64,000 nucleotides of DNA from Aneurinibacillus tyrosinisolvens (GCF_001015055.1 NZ_BBWZ01000028.1:1-64000), one strand, 5' to 3'. Counted from the first letter of the stretch, positions 16,050 to 25,201 are shown. A program made the numbers and translations. The notes: generated by a model from the sequence alone, not told the origin.

Positions 16050-16811
16050 TTATTTCTTTCCATAATTCAATATATCTGTGATGCTCTTACTTCTTTGATG
16101 TAACAAATTTACAATTTCCTCTTTGCTTACTTTGTGTGTAATTCGTTCTTTAGGTCCTGACACAGATAGTGCACCTATTTGGTTCTCTGACAGAAAGACA
16201 GGAACCGAAATACATGCCAATCCCTCGCTTAATTCCTCATCTTCACTAGCAAATTTGAAGGATCTGATTTTTTGAAGCTCGCGTTTTAGCGTAAACGGAT
16301 CGGTAATTGTGTTTTGTGTATAAGCCTGTAACGGTCTGTTCAATACGCTTTCAATGACACCCTCATCAGAATATGCCAACAATACCTTTCCCGAAGCCGT
16401 TGCATGTAACGGACCTCGCCACCCGACATAAGAAAGCATACGAAATGGGTGTGGTGATTCCTTCTTAGCGATATATCCAACATGGTATCCATCCAAAATA
16501 GAGAAGTGAGCGGTTTCTTCCGTTTCTTCAACTAGTGAAACCAAAAATGGATCAACCACTTGCTGTAGGGATGGAATAGCTAATGCTGCGTTTCCTAATT
16601 CCATTAAACGCAGAGTGAGCCGGTACTTCTTGTCAGAACCCTGTATCAATATATGATGCAGGATTAAAGTTTTTAAGATTCGATATGTTGTAGCTCGTGG
16701 AATCCCAATACGCTGGCTGATTTCGGTGGCATTCAAGCCTTCCCCGTTCTGGAATTGTTCTAGAATACGAATGGCATGAACTACGCTATGAACCCCTTCG
16801 GTGGATGACAT
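16050..16811 (-). CDS. IclR family transcriptional regulator
   Basis: A 253-residue regulator with an N-terminal winged helix (ATEISQRIGIPRATTYRILKTL near 28-49) and a C-terminal effector domain (ATASGKVLLAYSDE, LACISVPVFLSENQIGALSV). IclR proteins control catabolic genes in response to small carboxylic or aromatic acids. It is divergent from the broken EamA transporter gene, with about 130 bases between them, so that gene was probably its target. It is convergent with the hydrolase gene. Confidence 0.88.
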   Translation of the reverse strand: MSSTEGVHSVVHAIRILEQFQNGEGLNATEISQRIGIPRATTYRILKTLILHHILIQGSDKKYRLTLRLMELGNAALAIPSLQQVVDPFLVSLVEETEETAHFSILDGYHVGYIAKKESPHPFRMLSYVGWRGPLHATASGKVLLAYSDEGVIESVLNRPLQAYTQNTITDPFTLKRELQKIRSFKFASEDEELSEGLACISVPVFLSENQIGALSVSGPKERITHKVSKEEIVNLLHQRSKSITDILNYGKK

Positions 16812-16938
16812 GTTTCTACTCCCTTGACAAATTATAATAGGAATCTTAACATGATTATATCATTATTGATACTAAAGTGTCCATTATTGATACATAACGT
16901 TCATTCCTTCAAATAACATACAGAAAGGACCTGGAAAT

Positions 16939-17792
16939 ATGAAACGCGGCATTTTACTTTTGGTACTAGCCACCATTCTCTGGGGTGGCAATTACATTTG
17001 TGGACGGTTTTTGGCACCTGCATTACCGGCAACCTTACTTAATACCGTTCGATGGGCGATTTCAACTGTTATACTTTTTGGTTTGCTTTCCTTAAACAAA
17101 AAAAACATTCCTATTTTTACAAAATGGAAGGAGTTTTTGATACTAGGATTCTTCGGCGTGTTTGCATTTTCCACGTTAAATTACTTGGGATTACGATCCG
17201 TTAGTGCATCACAAGCCGGAATGATATCTGCTGGGATTCCAATCGCAATTCTTGCGTTTACTCCCATTGTTCTTAAAGAGAATATTAAGTTGAAGGCTTG
17301 GATTGGAGCTGTGGTATCCATACTGGGTGTCATCCTTTTAGTCCAGGGCAAACATACAGCTTCTTCTCAAAGTTCCCTTCTTGGAGAGATAGAAATTCTC
17401 CTCTCATGTTTGGCCTGGGGACTTTATACTGTCCTTGGTAAGCGGTACGGAAAACAGATGGATCCGCTAACGTTGACGGCAGGAGCCTCCTTCTACGGTA
17501 CGCTTCTCAGTGCCTGAGTTGTATTGGAACGGTACAAGCCGATATGATACACATGACGGGGAATGCTTGGATCTGTGTCATTTATGTCAGCACATTCGCA
17601 TCTGTGGGTGCTTATTTTGCATGGAACACAGGTGTTAAAATTGTGGGCGCTGGCCGCGCAGCACCTTATATCAACTTGCTTCCTGTTTGGACAGTTATAT
17701 TTGGTGTGCTTCTGTTACATGAACAAGTTTCCCTGGTGTCCCTTGTAGGGGGAGTCGTAACAATCGTTGGTGCGGTTTTGGCAAGCTTATAG
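16939..17792 (+). pseudogene. EamA (DMT) transporter, frameshifted
   Basis: The first frame (16939-17517) encodes seven helices of an EamA family permease starting MKRGILLLVLATILWGGNYI and stops after TLLSA. The second frame supplies the remaining helices, with SCIGTVQADMIHMTGN before the M at 17544 and WNTGVKIVGAGRAAPYINLL after it. One extra C at 17513-17514 would restore a single protein of about 284 residues. These ten-helix carriers export or import small metabolites. AGAAAGGA precedes the start. It is divergent from the IclR regulator. Confidence 0.8.
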
Positions 17793-17858
17793 TGCGACTC
17801 CGTGGCGTGTTTCGCTATTAACAAGAACGACAGTTTCGTTAGTTACTAAATATTTTAC

Positions 17859-17945
17859 AGCCGCTTGTTTAAGCGGCTCAGACTGTCGAGAAAGTCTCGA
17901 CAATCTGAAAGTCTTGCTGTATCCAAATAGCAGGGCTTTTTGTCT
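17859..17945. repeat. cluster of hairpins after eamA remnant
   Basis: Two perfect stems lie in tandem: AGCCGCTT/AAGCGGCT at 17859-17878 and TGTCGAGA/TCTCGACA at 17884-17902, followed near 17930 by GGGCTTTTTG. Together they may end transcription from either side or be a dispersed palindromic repeat. Confidence 0.5.
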
Positions 17946-18158
17946 ATTTACTTTCATAAAAATCTGAATAATAATTCCATCATTTCCACATATTTTTCTT
18001 GACAATAACACTTTTAAATAATAATATACTTACATAAAGTAATGATGAAAGTCACCTAAACTTCGGAAAAGCTTTTTCATCTAGATTCATCCTTTGGAAT
18101 CGGAAATCTGTTGTGGTTGGTGGTAAAAGTCTTTGCTTATAGAAAGGAATGAAAGTTA

Positions 18159-18293
18159 ATGATAGAAATAACAGTTACAGTCAACTACCGTGGGCAAGAT
18201 TACCAAACTAACGTTATTGTCAATAAAAGAGCCAGGAAAGAAGAAGTTTTACGCTTGGCCCAGGAACAAGTTACAAAACAGTGGACAAGGTGA
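18159..18293 (+). CDS. BA3454 family stress response protein
   Basis: A 44-residue protein beginning MIEITVTVNYRGQDYQTNVI and ending in a charged helix with QVTKQWTR. I recognise the BA3454 family of small Bacillus stress proteins from the MIEITVTVNY start and the Q-W end. Its biochemical role is unknown. AAAGGA precedes the ATG by about ten bases and a strong terminator follows directly, so it is a single-gene unit. Confidence 0.75.
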   Translation: MIEITVTVNYRGQDYQTNVIVNKRARKEEVLRLAQEQVTKQWTR

Positions 18294-18297
18294 AAAG

Positions 18298-18337
18298 AAA
18301 CCAATTGGATTTTACCAATCCAGATTGGTTTTTTTTT
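18298..18337 (+). terminator. terminator after BA3454-family gene
   Basis: AAACCAAT pairs with ATTGGTTT and GGATT with AATCC in one extended stem, followed by a run of Ts. Confidence 0.85.
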
Positions 18338-18509
18338 AACATAATAAAGCATAATTTTTGGGGAAAGTAGAGTAACGGGGAAATAAAAAGTTTAGTTTAT
18401 AAAGGTAGATAGAAGTGTAAGTATAACTTTCCCTTACTTTTTTTTATTAACAGGGGATTTGCAATTAAAAAAAGACAAGCAGTACGTCTTCTGGAAAGGA
18501 AGGTGCCAT

Positions 18510-18701
18510 ATGTACGAGAAATGGAACAAGCAATTTATTGGCGGTCAATGGAGAGAGGGAAACAGCGAGACTGTATATGCAGATAAAAATCCATATAATG
18601 ATGAAACACTTGCTGAGATTCGGTTGGCTAATGTGGAGGATATTGATGAAGCCTATCGGTCGGCCAAAGAAGCACAGAGGGAATGGGGATTGGCAAGATA
18701 A
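18510..18701 (+). pseudogene. aldehyde dehydrogenase, N-terminal remnant
   Basis: The frame from the ATG at 18510 (AAGGAAGGTG just before it) reads MYEKWNKQFIGGQWREGNSE and continues through NPYNDETLAEIRLANVEDIDEA, the typical first 60 residues of a vanillin-type aldehyde dehydrogenase. It stops after REWGLAR, long before the NAD-binding and catalytic Cys/Glu regions of the usual 480-residue enzyme. The promoter side looks intact, so deletion removed the rest. Confidence 0.75.
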
Positions 18702-18864
18702 AAAAGACAACCGCATCACTTCATTTCAGGAAAAAGATTTTATTATTTTACGTGCTGACTCTGCCACGGAAGCGTTATTACAAGCAGATAAAGCCTATGA
18801 GGTACGAATGATTTTAATCGAAGTTCCTACTGAAACAAATTATCCTCTTTATCCGAGAACATAA
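18702..18864 (+). pseudogene. unrecognised coding scrap after ALDH remnant
   Basis: One frame across this stretch reads DFIILRADSATEALLQADKA and EVRMILIEVPTE before a stop. The style resembles the short DUF3343-type proteins, but the match is too weak to name. It may be the 3' end of whatever sequence was joined by the deletion that cut the aldehyde dehydrogenase gene. Confidence 0.3.
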
Positions 18865-18971
18865 GATAGTTAAAAAGTAGGTCTAAGCCCTTACAATTTG
18901 ATGAATGTTAAGGAATCAGTGATACTGTTTTAAACACCCAGATCTTCCGAAGACATTAATAGGGAATGTTG

Positions 18972-19009
18972 CAAGCCGGTTCAGAATCCTCTGAAGCCGG
19001 CTTGTTTTT
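18972..19009 (+). terminator. terminator before mer promoter
   Basis: CAAGCCGG pairs with CCGGCTTG and an inner TCAGA with TCTGA around an ATCC loop, followed by TTTTTC. Confidence 0.8.
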
Positions 19010-19100
19010 CATTTCTGCTACTGTCATACCTGCCATATACATGATGTAACTATTAAATGAAAATAAAGCATGCGGACAATCGAAGTAAACAAAGCATATA

Positions 19101-19132
19101 TTGACCCTGTACTTAGGTACAGGGTTTATAAT
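19101..19132 (+). promoter_or_regulatory. MerR-type promoter/operator
   Basis: TTGACC (19101-19106) and TATAAT (19127-19132) are separated by 20 bases, the long spacer typical of MerR-controlled promoters. The spacer holds the palindrome CTGTAC-4-GTACAG, close to the mer operator of Gram-positive mercury operons. Confidence 0.7.
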
Positions 19133-19141
19133 GTATGTGCG

Positions 19142-19267
19142 GTGAAAAAAGTGCAATTTCGTATTGGGGAACTGGCTGAAAAGTGTAGCGTTAACAAAGA
19201 AACCATTCGATATTATGAACGGATAGGTTTAATCCCATCACTTGAACCTAAAAGAAGAGTGTCCTGA
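19142..19267 (+). pseudogene. merR: MerR regulator, N-terminal remnant
   Basis: The frame reads FRIGELAEKCSVNKETIRYY and ERIGLIPSLEPKRRVS, then stops. This is the DNA-binding head of a MerR regulator very like those of Bacillus mercury operons. The dimerisation helix and metal-binding cysteines are gone. It starts within a few bases of the predicted transcription start of the MerR-type promoter just upstream. No merA or merB follows. Confidence 0.7.
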
Positions 19268-19389
19268 AAATAAAGATATTTATGGATGCCCTATAATTGA
19301 GACATTAATGAGAAAGTAATCTATTGTCTTTTGTAATAGGTACCAAACATAGTTAAACAAAAAGATCTATAGCTATAACGGGGGTTACC

Positions 19390-19848
19390 ATGAATAAGCA
19401 GGAAATTGAACTACTTTCCCTTCTCTCCAAGATGATTGATGAATATCAGGGGAAAAATGAACCCCTGTATTGTTCCTTGAAAAAAATAAAAGACGATTTT
19501 TTCTATATTGATATAAATGAAAATTTATTAAAGGCTACAGGTCTACCAACAGAAATAATCGGGATGAATATATACAATCCTATTTTTCCCGGTACGTTTT
19601 CCGATCAACTTTATAAGATATGTGAGGAAGCATGGAGGGGAAAAGAGGTCTTTTATTATGTAATCCCTCCCACAAATAAAGATACTTTTTTCATTTGTGT
19701 GGTTAAACCAATCAAAAATGAGGGGAAAGTGACTGAGGTGAAAGGCTATTGTGCTCAAATGAATCGAAATGATTTTGACCAATTTAAAGGGTTGTTTGTC
19801 AATACGTGGCTATGTAAAAAGTTCGGTAGTATCAGAGGGCCCGGGTAA
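19390..19848 (+). CDS. PAS-domain protein, possibly truncated
   Basis: A 152-residue protein with a single PAS-like sensor fold. Typical elements are DDFFYIDINENLLKATGLPT (core strand and helix), GMNIYNPIFPGTFSDQ, and a C-terminal FFICVVKPIKNEGKVTEVKG sheet. PAS domains bind small ligands or cofactors and usually feed a kinase or diguanylate cyclase, but no output domain follows. The last 20 residues (NTWLCKKFGSIRGPG) look unlike the rest, so the gene may have lost its 3' part. GGGGGTT before the ATG is a fair ribosome site. Confidence 0.6.
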   Translation: MNKQEIELLSLLSKMIDEYQGKNEPLYCSLKKIKDDFFYIDINENLLKATGLPTEIIGMNIYNPIFPGTFSDQLYKICEEAWRGKEVFYYVIPPTNKDTFFICVVKPIKNEGKVTEVKGYCAQMNRNDFDQFKGLFVNTWLCKKFGSIRGPG

Positions 19849-20127
19849 GGAGTGTAAGCTATGTTTAATTTCTAATAGTTTTTCGTGAATTCCGAAGTAA
19901 TTTCTAGGTTCTCCAAAAAATTACGTTCTATAAAGGAATATTCGTTTTCCTCCTCAGTTGTTTAATTCGGTTCATTATTTATAAATCCCCTTGTAACTTC
20001 CTTCTTTTTAAGATGATGGTAACTTCTTCCGTTTTATTTTAAACGAAGAAAAATCTCTTTCATTCTCCATACTTTCTTCACAGCTATAAGATAAAAGGTT
20101 TTATAAATGAGTTTAATTGACGTTTTA

Positions 20128-20400
20128 TTACGCCGCCTTTTTCTTTAAAAAGAAGGAGAGAAGAAGGGCAGCAATAAGAGCCAATCCACCATTAAAGTAG
20201 AAAGACGCTGCAGCTCCAAATCGCTCCCAAATAAAACCAGTAATTAGAGAAGCCGGTAATAACCCGATTCCTGTTATCATTGAGTATGTCCCCATTATTG
20301 TACCCTTTAGATCCTGTGGGGCAACATCGGCAACAAGCGCCTTTTCTACCCCATTTATCTGAAAGACTCCCCGCCGGATAAGAAAGAATGGACCCGACAA
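20128..20400 (-). pseudogene. MFS transporter, C-terminal remnant
   Basis: About 80 residues of the last helices of a major-facilitator permease, with KALVADVAPQDLKGTIMGTY and a final LIAALLLSFFLKKK. The first nine or ten helices are absent, and there is no ribosome site before the frame. Confidence 0.75.
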
Positions 20401-20552
20401 GATAAAAGGTTAGGTATAAGAGAAGAATATTTGATGTAGAAATCCCTACATTATTTTCCCCTTACAACACGCCTATAACCCTGTAGACTGGTATCCATGT
20501 GTTACGATTTGGTAGTTATTATTTAATTATAGAGGGTAAAAGTGATGATTTG

Positions 20553-20581
20553 TTGTTATTTGGAAATGAATGTGCTATACT
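20553..20581 (+). promoter_or_regulatory. csp promoter, copy 1
   Basis: TTGTTA (20553-20558) and TATACT (20576-20581) are spaced by 17 bases with an extended TG element. The same promoter occurs at 23400-23428 before the intact csp gene. Confidence 0.7.
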
Positions 20582-20621
20582 ACATGTAAAATTTAATTAT
20601 GTAATGATATTTATCATTCAC

Positions 20622-20739
20622 ACATTTTTCTGCCATTACAGGAGAAGGATTCAAATCCCTTGAAGAAGGCCAGCGAGTAAGCTTTGACATTACCCAAGGC
20701 AATCGTGGCGCTCAAGTTGCCAACGTTGTTAAGTTATAA
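20622..20739 (+). pseudogene. cold shock protein remnant, copy 1
   Basis: Codes for [20 protein letters not shown] and onward to NVVKL with only a few changes from the intact Csp at 23583. The promoter and first part of the leader are present, but the rest of the leader, the ribosome site and the first 29 codons have been deleted. The promoter and leader are therefore joined directly to the middle of the gene. Confidence 0.85.
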
Positions 20740-20781
20740 ACCAATAACAAAAAGCTTACACGATAGATGTATGAGTTCAAG

Positions 20782-20818
20782 GCTGCTGACAACATCATGT
20801 TTGTTAGCAGCTTTTTTT
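20782..20818 (+). terminator. terminator after csp remnant
   Basis: GCTGCTGACAA and TTGTTAGCAGC pair over 11 bp with one G-T pair, followed by seven Ts. Confidence 0.85.
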
Positions 20819-20906
20819 ATTATTGAAATGGATTAAATACACGCATTGTACTAAGCAATTCGGTTAAATATAAAAAATATACAACAAAGAGAAGGTGTTT
20901 TCGAGT

Positions 20907-22334
20907 ATGACAACATTTCATGAATTAGGTATAAGTGAACCCATTCAAAGAGCGGTTACGGATATGGGTTTTGAAGAAACATCTCCAATCCAGGAGAAAG
21001 CCATCCCGGTTGCTTTGACAGGGAAAGATATTATTGGCCAAGCACAGACAGGTACAGGAAAAACGGCAGCCTTTGCTATTCCGATTTTGGAAAAAGTGGA
21101 TACGACTAAAAAATATGTTCAGGCCCTTGTCATTGCGCCTACAAGGGAATTAGCCATTCAGGTTTCAGAAGAGATTAACCGTTTAGCGAAATATATGGGG
21201 ATACGTTCTCTACCTATTTATGGGGGACAGTCTATCGATCGTCAAATTAGGGTGTTAAAAACACATCCGCATATTATAACCGGAACACCAGGCAGGCTGC
21301 TGGACCACATCAAACGGAAAACTCTGCGGTTAGATCGCACCTTTATGGTCGTACTGGATGAAGCGGATGAAATGTTAGATATGGGCTTTCTAGAGGATAT
21401 CGAACGAATTCTCAAGGAGACCCCGGTGGAAAAACAAACCTTACTGTTTTCAGCAACCATGCCAAAACCGATTCAAAACCTTGCGGGAAAATTTATGAGC
21501 CATCCAGAAATTATTAAAATCCAGGCGAAAGAAGTCACATCTCCAGCAGTGGAACAAGTGTATTACGAGGTAAATGAACGTGATAAGTTTGATGTTCTTT
21601 GCCGTCTGTTGGATGTGGAAAATCCAGAATTAGCGGTCATCTTTGGGCGAACAAAAAGGCGCGTTGATGAATTGAGCGATGCCTTAAATAAAAGAGGATA
21701 TCTTGCAGGTGGATTGCACGGAGACTTAAATCAGCGGCAGCGAGATGTTGTAATGAATAAATTTCGTGAGGGAACTATTGATATTTTAGTTGCCACAGAT
21801 GTTGCTGCTCGGGGAATAGATGTTTCAGGAGTGACGCATGTCTACAATTTTGATATCCCGCAAGACCCGGAAAGTTATGTTCATCGCATTGGGAGAACAG
21901 GGAGAGCTGGTAAGGCGGGGGTAGCTGTCACATTTGTTACGCCTAGGAAAACAGGCCAGCTTCGGGATATTGAAAAAGCCACAAAAGTAAAAATTCATCG
22001 CAAATCGATTCCAACAATCGAACAAGCGATGGAGTCTAAACAGCAAATAGCATCAGAAAAGATAATTCAATTAGTTGAGGAAGGTGATTACTTACAGTTT
22101 AAGCAAACAGCAAGCGAATTGCTGAATCAGTACGATTCAACTACGTTAGTTTCGGTTGCCTTGAAGCTATTGACCAAGGAACAGACGGATGCAACTGTAC
22201 AGCTTACTACCGAAGAAACACCACATTCCAAGAAGCCTGAAAGGAAAACAAGAAGGAATTATAATGGAAATAAAGGGTTTGCGGGAAGAAACACAAAAGG
22301 TAAGCGAGGGCGAACTTCTAGCCCATCGTTATAA
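20907..22334 (+). CDS. cshA: DEAD-box RNA helicase CshA
   Basis: A 475-residue ATP-dependent RNA helicase. It has the Q motif ([12 protein letters not shown]), Walker A AQTGTGKT near 46, DEAD in [17 protein letters not shown] in LLFSATMPK, and ARGIDV and [10 protein letters not shown] in the second RecA domain. The C-terminal tail is rich in Lys, Arg, Gly and Asn, as in CshA proteins that work in RNA decay, ribosome assembly and cold adaptation. I took the ATG at 20907, after GAGAAGGTG, instead of the GTG at 20895. It lies between two cold-shock-protein copies, which fits cold-linked control. Confidence 0.93.
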   Translation: MTTFHELGISEPIQRAVTDMGFEETSPIQEKAIPVALTGKDIIGQAQTGTGKTAAFAIPILEKVDTTKKYVQALVIAPTRELAIQVSEEINRLAKYMGIRSLPIYGGQSIDRQIRVLKTHPHIITGTPGRLLDHIKRKTLRLDRTFMVVLDEADEMLDMGFLEDIERILKETPVEKQTLLFSATMPKPIQNLAGKFMSHPEIIKIQAKEVTSPAVEQVYYEVNERDKFDVLCRLLDVENPELAVIFGRTKRRVDELSDALNKRGYLAGGLHGDLNQRQRDVVMNKFREGTIDILVATDVAARGIDVSGVTHVYNFDIPQDPESYVHRIGRTGRAGKAGVAVTFVTPRKTGQLRDIEKATKVKIHRKSIPTIEQAMESKQQIASEKIIQLVEEGDYLQFKQTASELLNQYDSTTLVSVALKLLTKEQTDATVQLTTEETPHSKKPERKTRRNYNGNKGFAGRNTKGKRGRTSSPSL

Positions 22335-22373
22335 TCAAATCGTTGATAAAGTTCTTGGCTATTTGGATTTAAT

Positions 22374-22408
22374 GCTGCTGACAACATCATGACAGCAGCT
22401 TTTTTATT
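22374..22408 (+). terminator. terminator of cshA
   Basis: GCTGCTG and CAGCAGC pair around a 12-base loop, followed by TTTTTTATT. The left arm and loop repeat the sequence at 20782-20799. Confidence 0.8.
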
Positions 22409-22443
22409 GCTAAAACGAGATGAAATAAAAGGGAGGCTATCAT

Positions 22444-22707
22444 ATGGCTAAAATAAATGAAGTCAGGTTAACGGAAGCTGAAATGAAGTTAATCGAATGG
22501 TTGCGAGAAGAAATGTTTGTTGATACGTTGCTTGATATACATACAGGCATCCAAAACGAAGCCCGGGAACTTGCTCGGCTGGCGCAAGGAGCGTTAAAGA
22601 AATTTCCAGACGACGCAGACAAATTGGCAATTAGAAGTGCAAAAATGCACCAGTTTACAGAAATAGTAAAAGAGGTCAGTATTGCCAATATAAATCGGAA
22701 AAGCTAA
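22444..22707 (+). CDS. small hypothetical protein
   Basis: An 87-residue, mostly helical soluble protein (LTEAEMKLIEWLREEMFVDT, then an alanine-rich helix). I do not recognise the family. The ATG follows GGGAGG at good spacing. The upstream sequence, including ATGAAATAAAAGGGAG, resembles that before the small gene at 23893, so the two small genes may share an origin in the cold-shock module. Confidence 0.6.
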   Translation: MAKINEVRLTEAEMKLIEWLREEMFVDTLLDIHTGIQNEARELARLAQGALKKFPDDADKLAIRSAKMHQFTEIVKEVSIANINRKS

Positions 22708-22708
22708 A

Positions 22709-22850
22709 TTACATCCAAATGCCTGTTTTGATTTTATCCATGTATATGCGATACCTTTGGTTCCATGGGAGTAATTGTTCTAATTCTCTATCATGAAAAC
22801 AAGCAATGAATTTTCCAATGTAAGCCTCTTTTGTCGTGCCCTGTAATCCT
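22709..22850 (-). pseudogene. possible coding scrap
   Basis: An open frame without start reads TTKEAYIGKFIACFHDRELE and ends MDKIKTGIWM. It has protein-like composition but I cannot name it. It may be the end of a lost gene or chance. Confidence 0.25.
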
Positions 22851-22858
22851 GGTTAAGT

Positions 22859-22888
22859 AAAAAAGCTGCTCATGTGAGCAGCTTTTTA
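22859..22888. terminator. bidirectional terminator
   Basis: AAAAAGCTGCTC and GAGCAGCTTTTT form a symmetric hairpin with A and T runs on both sides. It overlaps the end of the minus-strand zinc-ribbon gene. Confidence 0.8.
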
Positions 22889-23109
22889 TTAGCATCATAA
22901 TCATACTCAACTCGACAGTGACAGTAAGTACACCTTGTAGTTACTTTGAATTCTTTATTGTTTCCTTTTATGAACCAAGCGTGCCGTAAATCTCTATTCC
23001 CTGCGATTTCCTTTTGCATGTCTTTGTCCACTTGGTTATTCAACTCACCTGCCCAATGAAATGTTTGTTTACAATTTGGGCATTTATGACTTCCTAATAA
23101 ATGTGACAT
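22870..23109 (-). CDS. small zinc-ribbon protein
   Basis: A 79-residue protein with two CxxC pairs, HKCPNCKQTFHW near the start and TRCTYCHCRVEYDYD near the end, forming a probable zinc ribbon. The function is unknown. AAAGGAACAT before the ATG is a good ribosome site, and a bidirectional terminator overlaps the stop. It stands alone on the minus strand between cshA and the intact csp gene. Confidence 0.7.
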   Translation of the reverse strand: MSHLLGSHKCPNCKQTFHWAGELNNQVDKDMQKEIAGNRDLRHAWFIKGNNKEFKVTTRCTYCHCRVEYDYDANKKLLT

Positions 23110-23399
23110 ATGTTCCTTTCTGCTCTGTATTGAGCAGGAACAAGTCGATTCACCTATCTAAAAATAAATAAAAACCAAATGCAGATAAGCTTATAGGCAG
23201 ATACTTATTTAAAGGTAGTGGAACAAAAATGTTCCCCCTTTAGATTTTATTCTTCTTAATCATACCACACAAAGTATAACATTTTAATTAATTTTCTGAA
23301 TTAAATGTAAGTTAGGGCTGGGTATCCAGTGAACTGCCTTTTGGTATGCGATAATTTTGCTTATATTAATGGCTATGTTATAATATTATAATTATTTTG
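23110..23399. other. stretch without features
   Basis: AT-rich sequence between the zinc-ribbon gene and the csp promoter. I see no coding frame, clear hairpin or operator; the zinc-ribbon promoter must lie at its start. Confidence 0.4.
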
Positions 23400-23582
23400 T
23401 TGTTATTTGGAAATGAATGTGCTATACTACATGTAAGACTTAATTATGTATTGATGTTTATCATTCACATGTTATCAGGGGTTATATTTTCAGTGTATAT
23501 GTGACCCGTGATAATATGTGAATTTTTATTTTCTACGGTAAATATTAGTAACATATTATAGTAAAATTTCAGGAGGTTCTTC
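23400..23582 (+). promoter_or_regulatory. csp promoter and long leader, copy 2
   Basis: TTGTTA (23400-23405) and TATACT (23423-23428) with 17-base spacing and an extended TG element. The leader is about 145 bases, a length typical of cold-shock mRNAs whose 5' end refolds at low temperature. AGGAGG lies seven bases before the ATG. Confidence 0.7.
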
Positions 23583-23783
23583 ATGAACACAGGGACAGTA
23601 AAATGGTTTAATGCAGACAAAGGATTTGGCTTTATTGAAGTTGAAGGTGGAGAGGATGTATTTGTACATTTTTCTGCCATTACAGGAGAAGGATTCAAAT
23701 CCCTTGAAGAAGGCCAGCGTGTAAGCTTTGACATTACCCAAGGCAACCGTGGAGCTCAAGCTGCCAACGTTGTTAAGTTATAA
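23583..23783 (+). CDS. csp: cold shock protein
   Basis: A 66-residue single-strand RNA/DNA-binding protein of the CspA/CspB family. RNP1 is KGFGFIEV and RNP2 is VFVHFSAI. It acts as an RNA chaperone in the cytoplasm at low temperature. Full length for the family. A partial duplicate lies 2.9 kb upstream at 20622. It is followed by a strong terminator and then a small gene. Confidence 0.95.
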   Translation: MNTGTVKWFNADKGFGFIEVEGGEDVFVHFSAITGEGFKSLEEGQRVSFDITQGNRGAQAANVVKL

Positions 23784-23822
23784 ACCAATAAAAGAAAGCT
23801 TATACAATAAATGTATGAGTTC

Positions 23823-23858
23823 AAGGCTGCTAACAAATGATGTTAGCAGCCTTTTTAT
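23823..23858 (+). terminator. terminator of csp
   Basis: AAGGCTGCTAACA and TGTTAGCAGCCTT form a perfect 13-bp stem with a five-base loop, followed by TTT. Confidence 0.9.
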
Positions 23859-23892
23859 TACTAAAATGGATTAAATAAAAGGGGAGATTGGG

Positions 23893-24129
23893 TTGAAAGT
23901 AGATACACCAATGAAGGTCCTGCAAAGCTTGGAAAAAGTTACTGCAAGTGGAAAATACAATATGCTTACTGACGAAAATGAAATTCTTAGGGAATTATCA
24001 AGAACGGGAGATTATGAAGCCGTTTCCTATTTAACAGATATTACTGGAGCCTATTTAAGGATGAAAAGGAAAGAGTACATTCATGCATTAGAAGACTTAG
24101 CGACACTTAAAGAGCAGAATTTGCTTTGA
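23893..24129 (+). CDS. small hypothetical protein
   Basis: A 78-residue soluble helical protein starting at TTG after GGGGAGATTGG. I do not recognise it. It contains VLQSLEKVTASGKYNML and an acidic C-terminal helix ALEDLATLKEQ. It follows the csp terminator by about 35 bases, so it may be read through from csp or have its own weak promoter. Confidence 0.6.
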   Translation: MKVDTPMKVLQSLEKVTASGKYNMLTDENEILRELSRTGDYEAVSYLTDITGAYLRMKRKEYIHALEDLATLKEQNLL

Positions 24130-24281
24130 ATATAAACTAGGTAGCAGCGTCAGAGATTAAATAAAAAGGTTCTAACCCCCCAAAAAAGAAGGGCTGAGAA
24201 TAGAAATTCTCAAAATTCCCCAGGTGGGCCCTTGAATTTATTTGCACGCTTCATTAGTCCGAATCCAAGAACATCTTTAAG

Positions 24282-24311
24282 AGTCCTCCCTAATAAGGGG
24301 CTTTTTTTTTG
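24282..24311 (+). terminator. weak terminator with long T run
   Basis: AGTCCT and AGGGGCT can form a short stem with G-T pairs, followed by nine Ts. It would end transcription coming from 23893 and lies six bases before the convergent cation-efflux gene. Confidence 0.5.
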
Positions 24312-24316
24312 ACTAA

Positions 24317-25201
24317 CTAAATTGTACGGTGCTCCTGTTTTGGCTCTACATGAACATGGACATTGGCAATTCCATGCTCTTTCTCTAGCTTTTCCTCGAT
24401 ACGTTCGGTAATACGATGACTTTCAATCACGTTGAGTTCTGGTTGCACTTGAATGACCACATCGACAAGAATATTATTTCCATGACTCCGTGCCTTAATA
24501 TTGTTGACATTTTCTACACCGGATACACTTTTGATACTTCCCTGCAGTTCATCTAATTCTTCGGGTGCAAAACCATCTGTTAGATTATGGGAAGCCTCTC
24601 GAAAGATATCCCAGGCCGTTTTACAAATCATGAATCCAACAATAATGGCTGTGACGGGATCAAGCCAGGGGAAGCCAAACTGTGACCCTATAATTCCAAT
24701 GGCTGTGCCGATACTTACCCATGCATCCGAAAGATTGTCCTTTGCAGCAGCCATGACAGCTTGGCTGTTGATTTTTTGTGCTAAATTTCGGTTATACCGA
24801 TAAACGAGATAAATCACACCCGCACAGAATAGTGCTGTCCAGGCAGCCGTTGCATCTGGAGCCTGTGCTTTGAAATCAAGGACAGACTGTCCGGCTTTAT
24901 AAAGAACTTGAAGCCCTACAGCCATCATGATAAACGAGGCAATCATGGAAGCAACGGTCTCAGCACGCCAGTGTCCGTATGGGTGATCTTGATCCGGTGG
25001 TTTTTGCGAAATCCTCAAGCCAACCAGGACAGCAATCGATGCGATAATATCGGTACTGTTATTTAAACCATCCGCTAACAAGGCTTCTGAATTCGCCATA
25101 TAGCCAATAATAAGTTTTAAAAGAGATAAGACAATATAAGCACCAATGCTAATCCATGCCCCTCTTTCTCCTAGCTTTAAATCACTGTACTGTTTTTCCA
25201 T
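24317..25201 (-). CDS. cation diffusion facilitator (manganese/zinc efflux type)
   Basis: A 294-residue membrane antiporter of the CDF family with six helices and a C-terminal cytoplasmic metal-sensing domain (VNNIKARSHGNNILVDVVIQ, HGIANVHVHVEP). The transport-site motifs are ALLADGLNNSTDI in helix 2 and AAKDNLSDAWVSIG in helix 5. The DxxxD and DNLSD pattern fits the manganese-exporting MneP/MneS group of Bacillus; zinc is also possible. I chose the ATG at 25201 after GGAGGA; the longer frame has no ribosome site. Confidence 0.87.
   Translation of the reverse strand: MEKQYSDLKLGERGAWISIGAYIVLSLLKLIIGYMANSEALLADGLNNSTDIIASIAVLVGLRISQKPPDQDHPYGHWRAETVASMIASFIMMAVGLQVLYKAGQSVLDFKAQAPDATAAWTALFCAGVIYLVYRYNRNLAQKINSQAVMAAAKDNLSDAWVSIGTAIGIIGSQFGFPWLDPVTAIIVGFMICKTAWDIFREASHNLTDGFAPEELDELQGSIKSVSGVENVNNIKARSHGNNILVDVVIQVQPELNVIESHRITERIEEKLEKEHGIANVHVHVEPKQEHRTI

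Noticed and set aside
17859-17902. Attachment site of an integrated element
   Set aside because: The sequences are simple hairpins; no integrase or direct repeat partner is seen.
19070-19141. Upstream extension of the merR frame
   Set aside because: It reads through the -35 and -10 elements of the MerR-type promoter.
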